Shown here piece after piece: positions 12,791 to 24,064 of a stretch of DNA of 64,000 bases. The translations under genes and the position numbers were made by a program. Positions within the stretch are counted from its first letter, which is position 1; every line of letters begins with the position of its first letter. The stretch lies in NCBI GenBank assembly GCA_038277395.1, contig CM076197.1:31503348-31567347 (forward strand). The letters run 5' to 3'. A model generated the notes under the pieces. It made no database searches. It was given only the letters and a program-made list of their open reading frames with translations, and was not told the origin of the DNA. This DNA comes from Dryocosmus kuriphilus. Its lineage: Eukaryota; Arthropoda; Insecta; Hymenoptera; Cynipidae.

Positions 12791-13289
12791 AGTAAGTTGT
12801 TAAAAAACTCATTTTGAAAGATTATAAAAATGATTTAAAAAATGTAATTAATATGTCTAGAAAATCTTGTGTTTGTTTTGAAATATTAATGGTAGTAAAA
12901 GCTCTTCATTATTATCTGCAATCATTTCTAACTTATTGTGTTCACAAGAAATATGACACACACACACACACACACTCGTCCAGACAATTGCTTGGATTTT
13001 AAAGCGTTTGTATGAGATATTTCTCAAGTAAGTATGTAATGTTTTTCTAAAAAGAATTCAAGAATTTTCGAAACTGTAACCACTACAAAACTTTCTCTTT
13101 TCACGTTACCAGGAAAAAACTAAGATGAAAGTAGAATAATTAATTTTTATTAAATATTTCGTAATTTATTTGTTGAGAAAAATTAATTAGAAAAGTGAAA
13201 AAATCGATACACAAGGCAGCGAAGGTAGAAGCTGTAATTAATTTCCTATTCAAAATTATAATTCAATTAATTCCAAATTTTGCTGCATG
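12791..13289. other. no gene; short (CA)n run
   Basis: AT-rich sequence with a (CA)n microsatellite at about 12957-12975. The 62-codon frame crossing it is not supported. I see nothing else. Confidence 0.5.
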
Positions 13290-13473
13290 AACATAACATG
13301 GTTACCTACCCGATCTTCACTACCGACTTCCGACCGTTTCGTCCCTTCCTTTCAGTAGGTACATAGTACGCGCTCCATCAAGCTCGCTCTACTATTACCA
13401 GGTCAGGCGCTCTGTGGACTGTTTTTAGTTCCCAAAAGCAATTCTAAACAGGGCGCGCTGCGGAAAATCAGTC

Positions 13474-15647
13474 TTAACGAAATGTACAGCATGAGCGATC
13501 TCCCACCTCATCTCTGTCACTACTCTCCATCACTCTGTCAAAATCGCATTTTCTCAGGTAATTTTCGTATGTATTCAGTATGAACTCGCAATTTTTAGAC
13601 AGAGAATCGAGGCTAACATTAAGCCAATATTCCTCCATACAGCAAGTAGCAAGCATATCTTTCACCTGTAAGAACCAGTTGTATTTTGAGTTTGCTGAAG
13701 GCAGCGCAGCGAGAATCTTCAGACGCCTAAAGCAGAGACCCGGGTACCTAGTCTCAGGCATTCTTAGTACTTTTTTAGTCCATGTTAACACCGCTTTCAG
13801 AACTGCCAGGGCCAAGGGGACCTTGCCCGTCTCAGCTCTAACCGCATCTCCCGGCGCGCTGATTGGCAACATTAGAATTTTCTTGTAAAATTTAGTTTGA
13901 ACCTTTTCAATTTCATCCAAATATCTCAAGCCCCAAGTCTCTACATTATATAAGAGCACGCTAAGTGCCAAGCCACGAAAAAGGGTGTCCACCGCCTTCC
14001 AGGAGCTCATTTTCACAGACGTAAGTATTTGCCTTACAGTATTTGACGCAATGTTAGCCGACGTGACAAATTTCTCGGATGCCCTAAGGAATACATCTGA
14101 ATTCGTGAAAATTTGTCCTAAATAAAGGAAACTGCTAACTATTTCTATTGGTGTATCAGCGTATGTAAATCTGTAGTTTCTTCTTCGTCCTTGTTTTTGA
14201 ATAATTAAGATTTTAGTTTTCGCTACATTGACTGTTAAAAAGTTCTCGTTACAATATTGATGCAGAATACGGATCTTTTTTTGCAGATCAACTTGAGATT
14301 CCGCAAAGATGACGTTATCATCCGCATAAGCCAAGAAAATAACCTCACATTTGGAGTCAATGGAAAGCCCTCTGGCCCCGTGCTGAATGAAAAAATCCTC
14401 CAAATCGCTCGTGAAAATTGAAAATATTGTGGGGCTTAAAACTTCGCCCTGCAAAACCCCTTCCGTTTCCTGTACTGTAGGAGTGATACCAGAGGCTGTG
14501 CGTATGAAGATTGTCGACTTTTCATACATGTTTTTAGCGATGCTGATAAATTTTCTACTAAGTCCTTTCTCAGAAAGCTTTTGCCATAGTCGCGCGAGTG
14601 TTTCACGGAAGGGAATACATTTTTGAAGTCGACAAAGCAGGCAAAAACTTTTCTTTTAGGTAATCTCAGATGAATTTGAATTATCGCATTTAAAGTGAAT
14701 ATATTATCCGCACAACCTCGGCCCTCTCGAAAGCCCGATTGAAACTCAGGAATGGAATTTGTCTCGTTTACCCATATTTTTAATCTATTGTTGAGAATTT
14801 GCGTGAAGAGTTTAGATATGGAGTTGGTTAGCGCGATGCATCTATAATTGTCCGGATCATCTTTTTCCCCCTTTTTGTGAATCATAATTGCCTGTGATTC
14901 AGCCCAAGCTCGAGGCACCTCCTTCGAGTCCAAAACTTTATTAAAAAGGTTCTCTAAATAAAGACACCAGTTCTGAAGTAAAAATTTACAAAATTCATTT
15001 GGAATTAAAACAGGACCAGGTGACTTTACATTTTTACATTGAGAAAAGCAGCGTGCTATTTCGTCGCTGGTAATTCTCGAGTCCAAAATTTGACATTTAT
15101 AATCAGGTATTTCATTCAGGTAAAAAATTCGAGCTGGAAATAAATCTTGCAAATAGGTAAACCACGTCGAAATGTCAATGACGTCATTCCTCGCGGGGGT
15201 AGGTTTAAATGTATTAACAGCTCCCCAGAATTCTGAGGGGCTCCTGCAGGACGCGATTCTAGAGATTAAGGATTCCTGGTATGCGACCTTCTTGCGTGCT
15301 AACAGTTTTTTATATTCTCTTTTAGTTAGTTTAAATAAATTATGGTTTTCGCTATTGAAGTTCGACTCCACACATTTTGCAAGTAGTTCATTTACTTGAG
15401 ATTTAAGCCTAACGCATTCCGCATCAAACCATGGCTTATTAGGTGTTATGGTCTTTTTTAACTGGTGCAAATTTCTCAATCCTATATCTCTAGCCGCCTT
15501 TCGGCTGGTGCAGGCTAGATTATTATTTATTGTATTAATATCCCCATGCATGTCTGCAACTGCAGGGTCTTTGCACATATAATCAACATAAATATTAAAA
15601 TAATCATTTTTCCACTTTAACGGTTTATTTGCAGGTATTGATTTCAC
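13474..15647 (-). pseudogene. LINE ORF2 reverse transcriptase, frameshifted
   Basis: Two overlapping frames make up the RT. The first (15647-14436) has the palm entry AIMIHKKGEKDDPDNYRCIA, the fingers region GFREGRGCADNIFTLNA and FACFVDFKNVFPSV. The second (14529-13474) has TEGVLQGEVLSPTIFSIFTS, the catalytic LAYADDNVIFAES and TVNVAKTKILII. A frameshift near 14.5 kb separates them. The usual RQGxxLSP appears here as LQGEVLSP. The C-terminal about 150 residues carry no clear zinc knuckle. RT copies the LINE RNA at the nicked target. The second ORF is open for 351 codons, so decay is moderate. Confidence 0.85.
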
Positions 15648-15664
15648 TATTGAGTTTGCGCTTT

Positions 15665-16450
15665 TTAAAATCCCAGTCGGAAAGCAACTACAACGGGTAG
15701 GTGATCCGAAAGGGTGACAATTTTCAATACTTCGAAGTTTAAAATTTGTTCCAAAAAGTTCAAGCTACATAATGCTAAATCTATTACCGTGTTACCATTT
15801 GTACCTAGGAAAGTAAACTGAGCGGGTACATCACCCGATGTTCTACCATTCAGTAAAAGCAGTCCAAAAGTCTCTAAGATATCTATCAGAGCTTCACCTT
15901 TACTATTAGTTTTTAAATCGAGAGATAATCTAGTCGGGTAAATAAAAGAGGCATTACTCGGTATAATGTCCCCGCTCAATTCGTTTAAGTTTCCCACTCT
16001 GCAGTTAAAGTCCCCCCCCCCCCCCCCCCACACTACTGGACAATTAGCGCTAAAGGTTTCGACTTTGATCAGCACATCGTTTAAAAGATCTAGACACATA
16101 TTACATGTCAGCTCTGGGTTTAGATATATTAAGCCTAAAATAAAAGATGATGGTCCTGAGAGAAATTGAACAAAAATGTAGTTTTCACATTGTTCAATAA
16201 TTTCATGTCTATATAAAAGTTTATTAAACGCAATAACGTGGCCCCCTTTAGGTCTACCCTTCGTGTTTACTCTAATCGCCTTGCTGTATATATAATATTA
16301 AAATTACTTAACCAAGATGTAGATATTCTCGGCTCTGCTTCCATCCATGTTTCGCATAAACAAACTATCCCAGTCCACTAGTTCCCCGGCAAGGTCGTTG
16401 AAGTTTTTATAGCCATGCATATTCCAGAAGGAAACTCTTGCAATTTTTTG
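15665..16450 (-). pseudogene. LINE ORF2 endonuclease (APE type)
   Basis: The N-terminal part of ORF2 begins around 16440 with the phrase ARVSFWNMHGYKNF, the usual start of APE-like endonucleases. Further on come GGDFNCRVG (16.0 kb), TFLGTNGNTVIDLALC and LSDHLPVVVAF, which hold the expected Asp, Asn and His active-site positions. The enzyme nicks target DNA to prime reverse transcription. It is broken: stops lie near 16290-16310, and a C homopolymer at about 16013-16029 encodes a run of glycines directly before DFNC, a probable expansion that shifts the frame. Confidence 0.75.
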
Positions 16451-16471
16451 GGCTAGATTTCGAGTTGGTTG

Positions 16472-17292
16472 CTATTTTTTGCCCAGTACTGAGCTTCGTG
16501 TAGTTCTCTCTCGTTGTTGGAGAGTGAGAAAATCTTTCAAAGCTGCTTTTTCTCGAGAGTAGGTATTACTGTTGAGTTTATCTTTGTGAAGGCGACCTTT
16601 TTTATTTACCTCAACACGAGGGATATTTGCTTCTTTTGCTGCGTTGTTGGATTGGGTTTCTTGTTGATCCACAGCAAACTGAATCTTAGCTTCCTCCAGA
16701 TTGTATAATTTGTTATTTAGCTGGATGCAATTTCTTTTAATCTTTGGGTCTAATCCTTGAGCACTCAGCTCTCTACGAAAAGCAAGGAGTTCTCTCTCCT
16801 CTGATCTCGCTCCTCTCTCGTCAGATCGTTGGCCATTCCATATCCAAGATCTTGGATCTCCCTAGCTTTGGAGAAAATTACTGCCTTCCATCTAGGTGCA
16901 ATCAAACGTATCAAAACAGGTCTATTGCCGGGAATCTTACCCAGTCGAAAAGCTACTTCTATTGCCGTGTCGGGAAGATTTATATTAACCTTTCCGAATA
17001 TATCTGTCAAAGTCGGGTAAAGATTTTTGTTAATTTCCGGATTATCTGGGATGTTAAAAATCAGGATATTTTTGTTTTTTGATAATGTTTGTATTCTGTC
17101 GATTTGTTCAGCCAATGTGCCCACCTTTTTTTCCAGGGTTTCTTGTTTCTGGTGTAATTTGTCGTTATTTGTACTTAACCGCTCTATATCTTTCCTAGTT
17201 AGTTCGCTTGTAGTTTGTAAAGACTGTAGTCTCTCCTTGTTTTCGTCTACAGTTGCCTTGATTTCCTTGAGTATATTCATGTCATCGACCAT
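16472..17292 (-). pseudogene. LINE ORF1 protein, L1-type coiled coil + RRM-like core
   Basis: ORF1 of the minus-strand LINE. It starts MVDDMNILKEIKATVDENKE (17292). Residues of about 5-85 form a heptad-rich, charged coiled coil, expected to trimerise. The core that follows contains KNKNILIFNIPDNPE and then a region ending about RLIAPRWKAVIFSKARE, the pattern of the L1 ORF1p RNA-binding domain. A frameshift near 16790 breaks the frame, and the C-terminal part resumes as a basic tail at 16672-16472. ORF1 proteins coat LINE RNA and act as nucleic-acid chaperones. The domain call is by pattern, not by search. Confidence 0.7.
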
Positions 17293-17579
17293 TGTAGTGA
17301 GCGTGTTTGTATGCGTGACCTATACGGCTTTAAGTTGATAAAAGGGTACTGGTGTAATATATACCACACAACTTCATGAAAACTGTCACAGATCTCGGTT
17401 TTTCGAATTTCTCCCGCACAGTCACACCAAATCACCAAACAGAGATATCACAAAAAACTTCAGGACTCAAAAGATCTCCAGGAGCGATTTCAAAGATACA
17501 AAAACCGACTTTTAATTTGCGTTTTCCAACTAAATGCACGGAGTGAACGAAACGGCATGTGTACCCGACGCCATCTTGG

Positions 17580-17680
17580 ACTCCAACCCAACAAAAAAAA
17601 TTAAATAAATATAATAAAAAAAATAAATGAAGTAAATGAAATAAATTAAATAAATAGAATAAGAATACACGTTAAAATGT
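17580..17680. repeat. AAAT-rich low-complexity patch
   Basis: Degenerate (AAAT)n at the 5' border of the minus-strand LINE. Confidence 0.7.
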
Positions 17681-17876
17681 TCAATGACAGACTGAAGCCT
17701 CCGCAATCTGATGCACTTTTCACTTTGTCTTTAAATGCACTATCCTTATTTCACATGTCAATAGCAAAGTTGACAAGAAAAAAAAAACTACACTGGAGAT
17801 TTTCTTCACTCAATGTGAAGCACTTGACAGACAACGCCGACCTGAGGTCACTTCGTTCCACTCGCACTTTTATAAA

Positions 17877-18100
17877 AAATCGAGCGAAGCTGGGTGAATG
17901 TATGTGTTTGTGCGGTATCGTATATGTATGTAAATGAAGATGTGTGAGTGAAATCGAGCGAAGCTGTGTGAATGTATGTGTTTGTGTCGCATCGTATACG
18001 TATGTAAATGAAGATGTGTGAGTTTAATCGAGCGAAGCTGGGTGAATGTATGTGTTTGTGCGGTATCGTATACGTATGTAAATGAAGGTGTGTGAGGAGA
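17877..18100. repeat. 74 bp tandem repeat, three units
   Basis: Units start at 17881, 17955 and 18029 with CGAGCGAAGCTG and share TGAATGTATGTGTTTGTG. The period is exactly 74 bp. Open frames on both strands here (17677-18157) are repeat artefacts because 74 is not a multiple of three and the frames rotate. Confidence 0.85.
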
Positions 18101-19120
18101 CGCCGCGTTTGAGGGGAACTCGAAGCCAAATAATCTATGCGTGTCAAAAAATTGCATGATTATGCGTGTTCCAACAGGTTTGAGATTTTACGTCATCATG
18201 CGTGTCGAAACCTGTCTATAGATGCCGCGTCGAAGGGGGACTCGAAACCGTTGCGGGGAAAGGGCAGGTGGGAGGGGAAGCGGAAGCCTATGAAAGGAAG
18301 AAACGCCGCGTCTGAGGGAAACTTGAAGCCGATGAAGATTGAGAGAGATAGAGAGAAAGAGAGAGAAAGAGAGAGAGAACTTTCGAGAAGTAAATTCCGA
18401 TACATGACCTTAATAGTAATAGGGAATGTATTCTGACTTACGCTACAAGGAAAAGTGATTGCATTTCTTGAGTACAATCCAGAAAAATGGTTGTTTTTCA
18501 ATATCTGATTATTTTGAGATTTTCGCGTTTAGATTTTGAGTTTTAATTCAGGAAATGTTAGTTGTACGGAAGTTTACAAGAAGGAAAAGTGATTGCATTT
18601 CTTGAACACAACTCAGAAAAATTGTTGCTTTTCAATTTCTGATTATTTGGGATTTTAAATTATGCATCATCTTGCGTAACGTGATAAAACTTGTCGAGCT
18701 TCTATTGTGTAATATCGAGACTCCACCTTTGCTCCTCCGTCCCTTCTGACACCCCTAATGCCATTAAAATAATAAGGTCAGCGTTAGAGAGGGAGAGAGG
18801 GGGAAAAAACGTTCAAACCTGCATCGCATGCCTTTCGAAATGAATGTAGATTAGTGATTCATACATATGGAATTCTCGCCCCTCTAAACTTCTAGGATCA
18901 ATGATATCAATATAATGGGGTCAGTGTTAGAGAAAGGAGGGAAACACGTTTGAACCTGCATCCCATTGAATTTTTGCTCTTATATTTTAGTATACAAGCC
19001 GATGGAGAGTGAGAGAGAGGGAGAGAGAGAGAGAGAATTTTCGAGAAGTAAATTCCAATACATAACCTTAATAGTAATAAGGAATGCGGCGTTCACGCAA
19101 AGCTTCTAGTGGTGCTATAT
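18098..19120. repeat. dispersed short repeats with (GA)n tracts
   Basis: A 30 bp motif close to ACGCCGCGTCTGAGGGAAAC occurs near 18100, 18222 and 18305. A longer block of (GA)n followed by TCGAGAAGTAAATTCC, then a phrase ending AATAGTAATAGGGAATG, occurs at about 18345-18430 and again at 18995-19085. A phrase with GGAAAAGTGATTGCATTTCTTGA is repeated at 18449 and 18582. No gene seen. Confidence 0.6.
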
Positions 19121-19364
19121 ATGGCAAATACCTGCCTCAACATTCCTACTTTACCGATACAGAGTAATACCGACTGTCGATAACGGACATTGGCGCCATC
19201 TACCGGCGAAAAAAAGAAGTTTGTTGTTGTGGAACCCTACCTTACCGACCAACGGTAACACCGACTGTCGATAACATAGCACGGATATGTACCGCTGGGG
19301 GAGCAGTGGCGCCATCTGTCGGTGACAGTGCGAGGCTTGTCGTGCTGAAGCCGAACATACACTG
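19121..19364. repeat. short direct repeat, GCGCCATCT-type motif
   Basis: The phrase ACCGACTGTCGATAAC occurs twice (about 19170 and 19261), each followed by a GGCGCCATCT site (about 19193 and 19309). Nothing else recognised. Confidence 0.5.
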
Positions 19365-19852
19365 CTATACTACTAATACCGTTTTCTCGATTAAAACAAA
19401 AACCGTGTTTTTTATCAAAAAATGGTTAAAACAAAATTTATAGACTTTTTTGGGATGAATAATTTTACTCTCTACTGTTTTTTTTTTTTGTGTCTCGCAC
19501 ATTTTAGCCGGAAAATAGATTTTTTGAGTTTGTGAAAACGGGTTTTCATGGATAAAATCATAATCACTGGTCAAAAATCGCTGGTTAACGAAGTCATCCT
19601 TTCTTTTTGGACCCTGAAGAAGTGTGCGAAAGCGCAATCCAATCTGATGATTCTTTCAAAAGTTATCGCGGTAACAGACGACGACGACAACGACAAGGAC
19701 AACCACAACAACAACAGACAGACAGACACCGTCGTAAAAACCGTTCTTTCCCACTCAGGGGGTCTCAAAACGTGGAGATTTGATAAAAACTGCGAGGGTC
19801 AAATTTTACATAAATCTAATACCTTTTCTGATGAGAATGTAAAAATTACATT
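19365..19852 (+). mobile_element. GCGGGCA-family repeat, 5'-truncated copy with open ORF
   Basis: The copy lacks the GC-rich hairpin end and begins inside an internal unit (CGTTTTCTCGATTAAAAC). Its conserved terminal block carries an open frame at 19548-19871 (107 aa) beginning MDKIIITGQK, with an Asp/Asn-rich stretch at residues of about 44-57, then RQTDTVVKTV and a conserved tail ending SNTFSDENVK. The same frame is seen in the copies at 6343-6651 (-) and 20508-20756. A separate end fragment (GAGAATGC...GGGCAGATTTT, minus orientation) lies at about 19934-19962. Confidence 0.6.
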
Positions 19853-20039
19853 TTTCAACCAAACTATGTAAAAAATTAAGAAATTCACGTTTTTGATATA
19901 CTTTAATCGACTGGTAAGCATGAGAAACATTATGAGAATGCGCCTGAGTATCGGGCAGATTTTACAATAACTTTTAATAACTTTTTATTAACTTTTTGAT
20001 AGTGTATTTGTTTATTAAAACACCTATTATACGTTTCAT

Positions 20040-20862
20040 GTACAGACTATGCGTTGGATCAAAAAATCGTTTTAAAAAAAGTTGTGTGATCTTTTTTTAA
20101 GATCTTTTTAAGGTGAACAATTGTGCTTGTTAATATTTTCTCGTATCTCGCATGGTTTTGCTGAAAGTGAATTGGCTTGTATTCAATAATATATTTTACG
20201 ATTAACTCAAAAACTACGCGTCTGTTCAAAAAAATTATGGAAAGGAAATTTGTAGATTTTTTAAGGTGAACAACTTTGTATATTATCATTTTTTTCGTAT
20301 CTTGCATAGTTTGGCGGGAAATTTGAAATGTTTTATTTTTAATAACGTTTTCTCGATTAAAACAAAAACCGTACACTTTATCAAAAAATAGTTCAAACGA
20401 AAGTTGTATATTTTTTTGTGTTGACCAATTTTAAACTCAACTTTTTTTTGTATCTTGCATATTTCAGCCGGAAAATGGATTTTTTTGATTTTGTGAAAAA
20501 ACAGTTTTTGATGGACAAAACCATAACTACTGGTCAAAAACCGCTGGTTAACGAACTCGTCCTTTCCCTTTGGACACTGAAGAAGCGTGCCAAAGTGAAA
20601 TCCAATCTGATGATTGTTCCAAAAGTTATCGCGGTAACAGACGCCGAAGACAACGTCAACTTCAACGACGACAACAACAACGACAACTACAACGTCAACG
20701 ACAACAATGACAACAAGAACGACAATAACAACAACAATAGACAGACAACGTCGTAAAAACCGTTTTTTCTCACTCAGAGTGTCTCAAAACGTGGAGATTT
20801 GATGAAAACTTCGAGGGTCAAATCTTACATAAATCTAATACCTTCTCTGATGAGAATGTAAG
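20040..20862 (+). mobile_element. GCGGGCA-family repeat, partial copy with long Asn/Asp run
   Basis: Internal units (TTCTCGATTAAAAC near 20351) are followed by the conserved block. The frame starting MDKTITTGQK (20508) has an expanded Asn/Asp tract encoded by AAC/GAC triplets (about 20640-20735) and then stops early, about 25 codons before the usual conserved tail. The DNA of the tail is still present to about 20862. Confidence 0.6.
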
Positions 20863-20885
20863 AATTGCATTTTTGAATCAAAATA

Positions 20886-21364
20886 TGTAAAAAAAATCTG
20901 CCTGCTTTGCGGGCACTTTCTCATCGCGCGCTTCGCGCGAAGTATCAGCGTGCCTGGGACGCGCGTCTGTTGGCACTCGCGCTTCACGCTCGACATTTGA
21001 CTCGCGCTTCGCGCTCGATATGTTATTTACGGCACTCGCACTTCGTGCTCGATAGGTTATTTACCTCACGCTACGCGCTCGGTATTTATGGATCGTATAA
21101 ACCTTTAAACTAAAAATTACAAAAGAAAATCTTTTACTTAAGGCCCTGAAAAAGTGTGCCAAAGGGCAATCCAATCTGATGATTCTTTCATAAGTTATCG
21201 CGGTAACAGACTCCGGCGACAACAACAACAACAGACAGACAGACACTGTCGTAAAAACCGCTTTTTCTCACTCAGGAGATCTCAAAACGTGGAGATTTGA
21301 TGAAAACTGCGAGGGTCAAATTTTACATAAATCTAATACCTTCTCTGATGAGAATGTGAAAAAG
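20886..21364 (+). mobile_element. GCGGGCA-family repeat, internally deleted copy
   Basis: It begins with the family hairpin (TGCCTGCTTTGCGGGCA) and holds four 22-30 bp palindromic repeats of the type CTCGCGCTTCGCGCTCGA (20975-21085). It then jumps to the conserved 3' block (21140-21364), so the internal 155 bp units are deleted. It ends GATGAGAATGTGAAAA. Confidence 0.65.
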
Positions 21365-21374
21365 ATCAAATTAA

Positions 21375-22310
21375 TTCATTGATCTAGAATACAAGTTTTA
21401 TTCACTTATTGTTTAATGGACGATTTGAAATTATAAATAACATGAAATACAATAGTTTAGGCCTCACTGGCTGTTATGACGCACGCTTTTACCTTTGCGA
21501 TGTTTGTACATTAACAATGGTTGATAATTTAATAGATCGGACTGTTTAATGAAAATTGTTCTCGACGTTTCAATAACGCGATAAGCAAAATAATGTTCGT
21601 AAAACAGTATCGTCCTGCAGACAGTACAAAAACTAAAATATATTTATTTTTACAAGAAATTAAGATTTCTCGTATTTGCGTGCGAAAATCGGGTATTCAT
21701 CAGTACCATCAATCTCATCAGAAGTGATCATATAATTTTTGGAATATTTCGTATTAAAGAATGTGACAAAGTTAGTTGCAAGATAATCATCTGTTGAATA
21801 GTCTGTTAGATCTATCAGAAGCTTGGAAGTTTCTTCACTTAACTCGTAGAAACGTCCACTAGAAAAGTCAGACTCCAAACCTACATTTAAAAGTAACCTA
21901 TTGGAAAACATTAACTGTTGTTTAATGGCTATAGTCTTACAAATATTGACACGTGATGCAACAGAATTGGCAGTTAACTTCCCTTACCTCTGCTTTGATT
22001 CACCTCTCACTCCCTGAAGATGTACCAGAGGTGAGAGGTCCCATCCTTTTTATAACCAGAGGATAGTGCACCATGAAATGATGTTTAGGTTTTAATGGAC
22101 CAAAGAGTTGTATGTATAGTTCGTGATGTTCTGTAATAAGATTCTGTAGATAATATAACCATTCAGTATCGAAATGTTTGGACATTAATAGAGACACAAT
22201 ACGCCTTAATGTAATCAGTAATTGCCAGTGAACGTTATCCTCCGGTATAAAGCGACCAAACATGATGGGTGCATACGTAAAAAAAGCAAGCATCTCTGAA
22301 GCCGAAATTT
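21375..22310 (-). pseudogene. C-terminal part of a transposon-type protein (GPL...KHH family), frameshifted
   Basis: Two minus-strand frames, 22293-22000 (97 aa) and 21911-21660 (83 aa), are consecutive pieces of one protein. The first contains LYIQLFGPLKPKHHFMVHYP followed by GPL, the signature of a widespread uncharacterised metazoan protein family that I associate with DNA transposons. The RFESKH-like motif that normally follows is lost to a frameshift near 22015. The second piece is the downstream tail. An AATAAA signal lies on the minus strand at about 21396. The upstream exons are not in the window. Function unknown, and the family link is by memory of the motif. Confidence 0.5.
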
Positions 22311-22554
22311 TTTAAAGTTGTTTAGTTGTTCTTTACCCTAATAAAAATATATCTTAGGTATCATTACAATCCATTTAGAAACATCTGAGATTACCGTTAG
22401 AGGCTTAAGTGGATTTAAAGAGGGTTCGTAGGACGTAAACAGTTGTAACGCCTTATTAAGGGGATTCGGGATATACGGATAATTTCGTGAAATGTTTGTA
22501 ATAGCTTGTATGAGGAACCGAAGTGGAATTGAAAACCAAAATTACTTTTCTAAC
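22311..22554. other. no gene seen
   Basis: AT-rich sequence between the transposon-type pseudogene and the satellite. It already contains words resembling the satellite (TTTAAGAGG, GGATCTAAG-like). Confidence 0.4.
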
Positions 22555-24060
22555 GTCTCCTTAAGTGAATCTGATAGGGATTTAAGAGGAATGTTTAAGT
22601 GGAAATTATTCTAAGAGGATCTAAGGGGAACTTAAGTGTCATCAAAATTAAATTTCCTTAAATTTTTCTAAGTGAACCTGATATGAATTTAATAGGACTA
22701 CCTTTACTGCCACAAATGCGACTAAGCATAGAATTTTCATTCTAAAAAGATCTAAGGGGAACGATCGTGAGCGTCCATCAAAATCAAATTTTCTTAAATT
22801 TTTCTAAGTGAGCCTAATAGAAATTTAAGAGGACTGCCTTTACTGCCAAAAATTCGATTAAGTATAGAATTGTTTTTCCAAAAGGATCTAAGGGAAACTT
22901 AAGCGTCATCAAAATTAAATTTCCTTACATTTTTCTAAGTGTACCTAATAAGAATTTAAGAGGACTGCCTTTACTGACAAAAATGCGACTAAGTATAGAA
23001 TTGTCATTCTAAAAGGATCTAAGGGGAACGAACGTGAGCGTCCATCAAAATTAAATTTCCTTAAATTGTTTTGAGTGTACCTAATAGGAATTTAAGAGGA
23101 CTGCCTTTACTGCCAAAAATGCGACTAAGTATAGAATTGTCGTTCCAAAAGGTCTAAAGAGAACGAACGTAAGCGTCCATCAAAATTAAATTTCCTTCAA
23201 TTTTTCTGAGTGAACCTAATAGGAATTTAAGAGGATTGCCTTTAGTGCCAAAAATGCGACAAGTATTGAATTGTCCTTCTAAAAGGATCTAAGGGGAACT
23301 TAAACGTCATCAAAATTAAATTTTCTTAAATTTTTCTAAGTGAACCTAATAGAAATTTAAGAGGACTGCCTTTACTGCCAAAAATTCGATTAAGTATAGA
23401 ATTGTTTTTCCAAAAGGATCTAAGGGAAACTTAAGCGTCATCAAAATTAAATTTCCTTACATTTTTCTAAGTGTACCTAATAAGAATTTAAGAGGACTGC
23501 CTTTACTGACAAAAATGCGACTAAGTATAGAATTGTCATTCTAAAAGGATCTAAGGGGAACGAACGTGAGCGTCCATCAAAATTAAATTTCCTTAAATTG
23601 TTTTGAGTGTACCTAATAGGAATTTAAGAGGACTGCCTTTACTGCCAAAAATGCGACTAAGTATAGAATTGTCGTTCCAAAAGGTCTAAAGAGAACGAAC
23701 GTAAGCGTCCATCAAAATTAAATTTCCTTCAATTTTTCTGAGTGAACCTAATAGGAATTTAAGAGGATTGCCTTTAGTGCCAAAAATGCGACAAGTATTG
23801 AATTGTCGATCTAAAAGGATCTAAGGGAAACTTAAACGTCATAAAAATTAAAGTTCCTTAAATTTTTCTAAGTGGACCTAATAAGAATTGAAGAGGACTG
23901 CCTTTAGTGACAAAAATGCAACAAGTATAGAACTGTCGTTCTAAAAGAATCTAAGGGGAACTTAAACGTCATCAAAATTAAAGTTCCTTAAATTTTTCTA
24001 AGTGGACCTAATAGGAATTTATGAGGACTGCCTTTACTGTCAAAAATGCGACTAAGTACA
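22555..24060. repeat. 130-136 bp satellite, about 11 units, with a 532 bp higher-order repeat
   Basis: The landmark GGACTGCCTTTACTGCCAAA recurs at about 22695, 22831, 22962, 23098, 23233, 23363, 23494, 23630, 23764, 23894 and 24024, with spacings of 130-136 bp. Each unit also carries AAGGATCTAAGGGGAA and ATCAAAATTAAATTTCCTT. The four-unit block starting at 22831 is repeated almost without change from 23363 (offset 532), a higher-order repeat from recent unequal exchange. The array ends where Polinton-type subterminal repeats begin. Confidence 0.9.
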
Positions 24061-24064
24061 GAAA

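Larger units (their letters stand above)
13290..17590 (-). mobile_element. LINE (non-LTR retrotransposon) with L1-like ORF1, decayed
   Basis: A nearly full-length LINE on the minus strand. The 5' end is near 17590, just after an AAAT-rich low-complexity patch, and begins GTTGGAGTCCAAGATGGCG. ORF1 (coiled coil plus RNA-binding core) is followed by ORF2 with an APE-type endonuclease and a reverse transcriptase, then a 3' UTR of about 180 bp ending near 13290. Several frameshifts make it a pseudo-element. A related 3' fragment lies at 1083-1295. The clade is not assigned. Confidence 0.8.

Noticed and set aside
13580..13888. Plus-strand 102-codon frame, and similar frames opposite the LINE ORFs (14387-14626, 15172-15399)
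   Set aside because: Antisense shadows of the LINE reverse transcriptase.
15179..15186. TGACGTCA inside the LINE RT as a CRE
   Set aside because: Lies in coding sequence with no neighbouring HSE; likely coincidence.
17677..18157. Overlapping open frames on both strands (86-99 codons)
   Set aside because: They lie on a 74 bp tandem repeat without stops in several frames; periodic low-complexity peptides are expected from that alone.
22555..24060. CRISPR array
   Set aside because: Repeats are contiguous 130-136 bp satellite units without unique spacers, in a eukaryotic genome.
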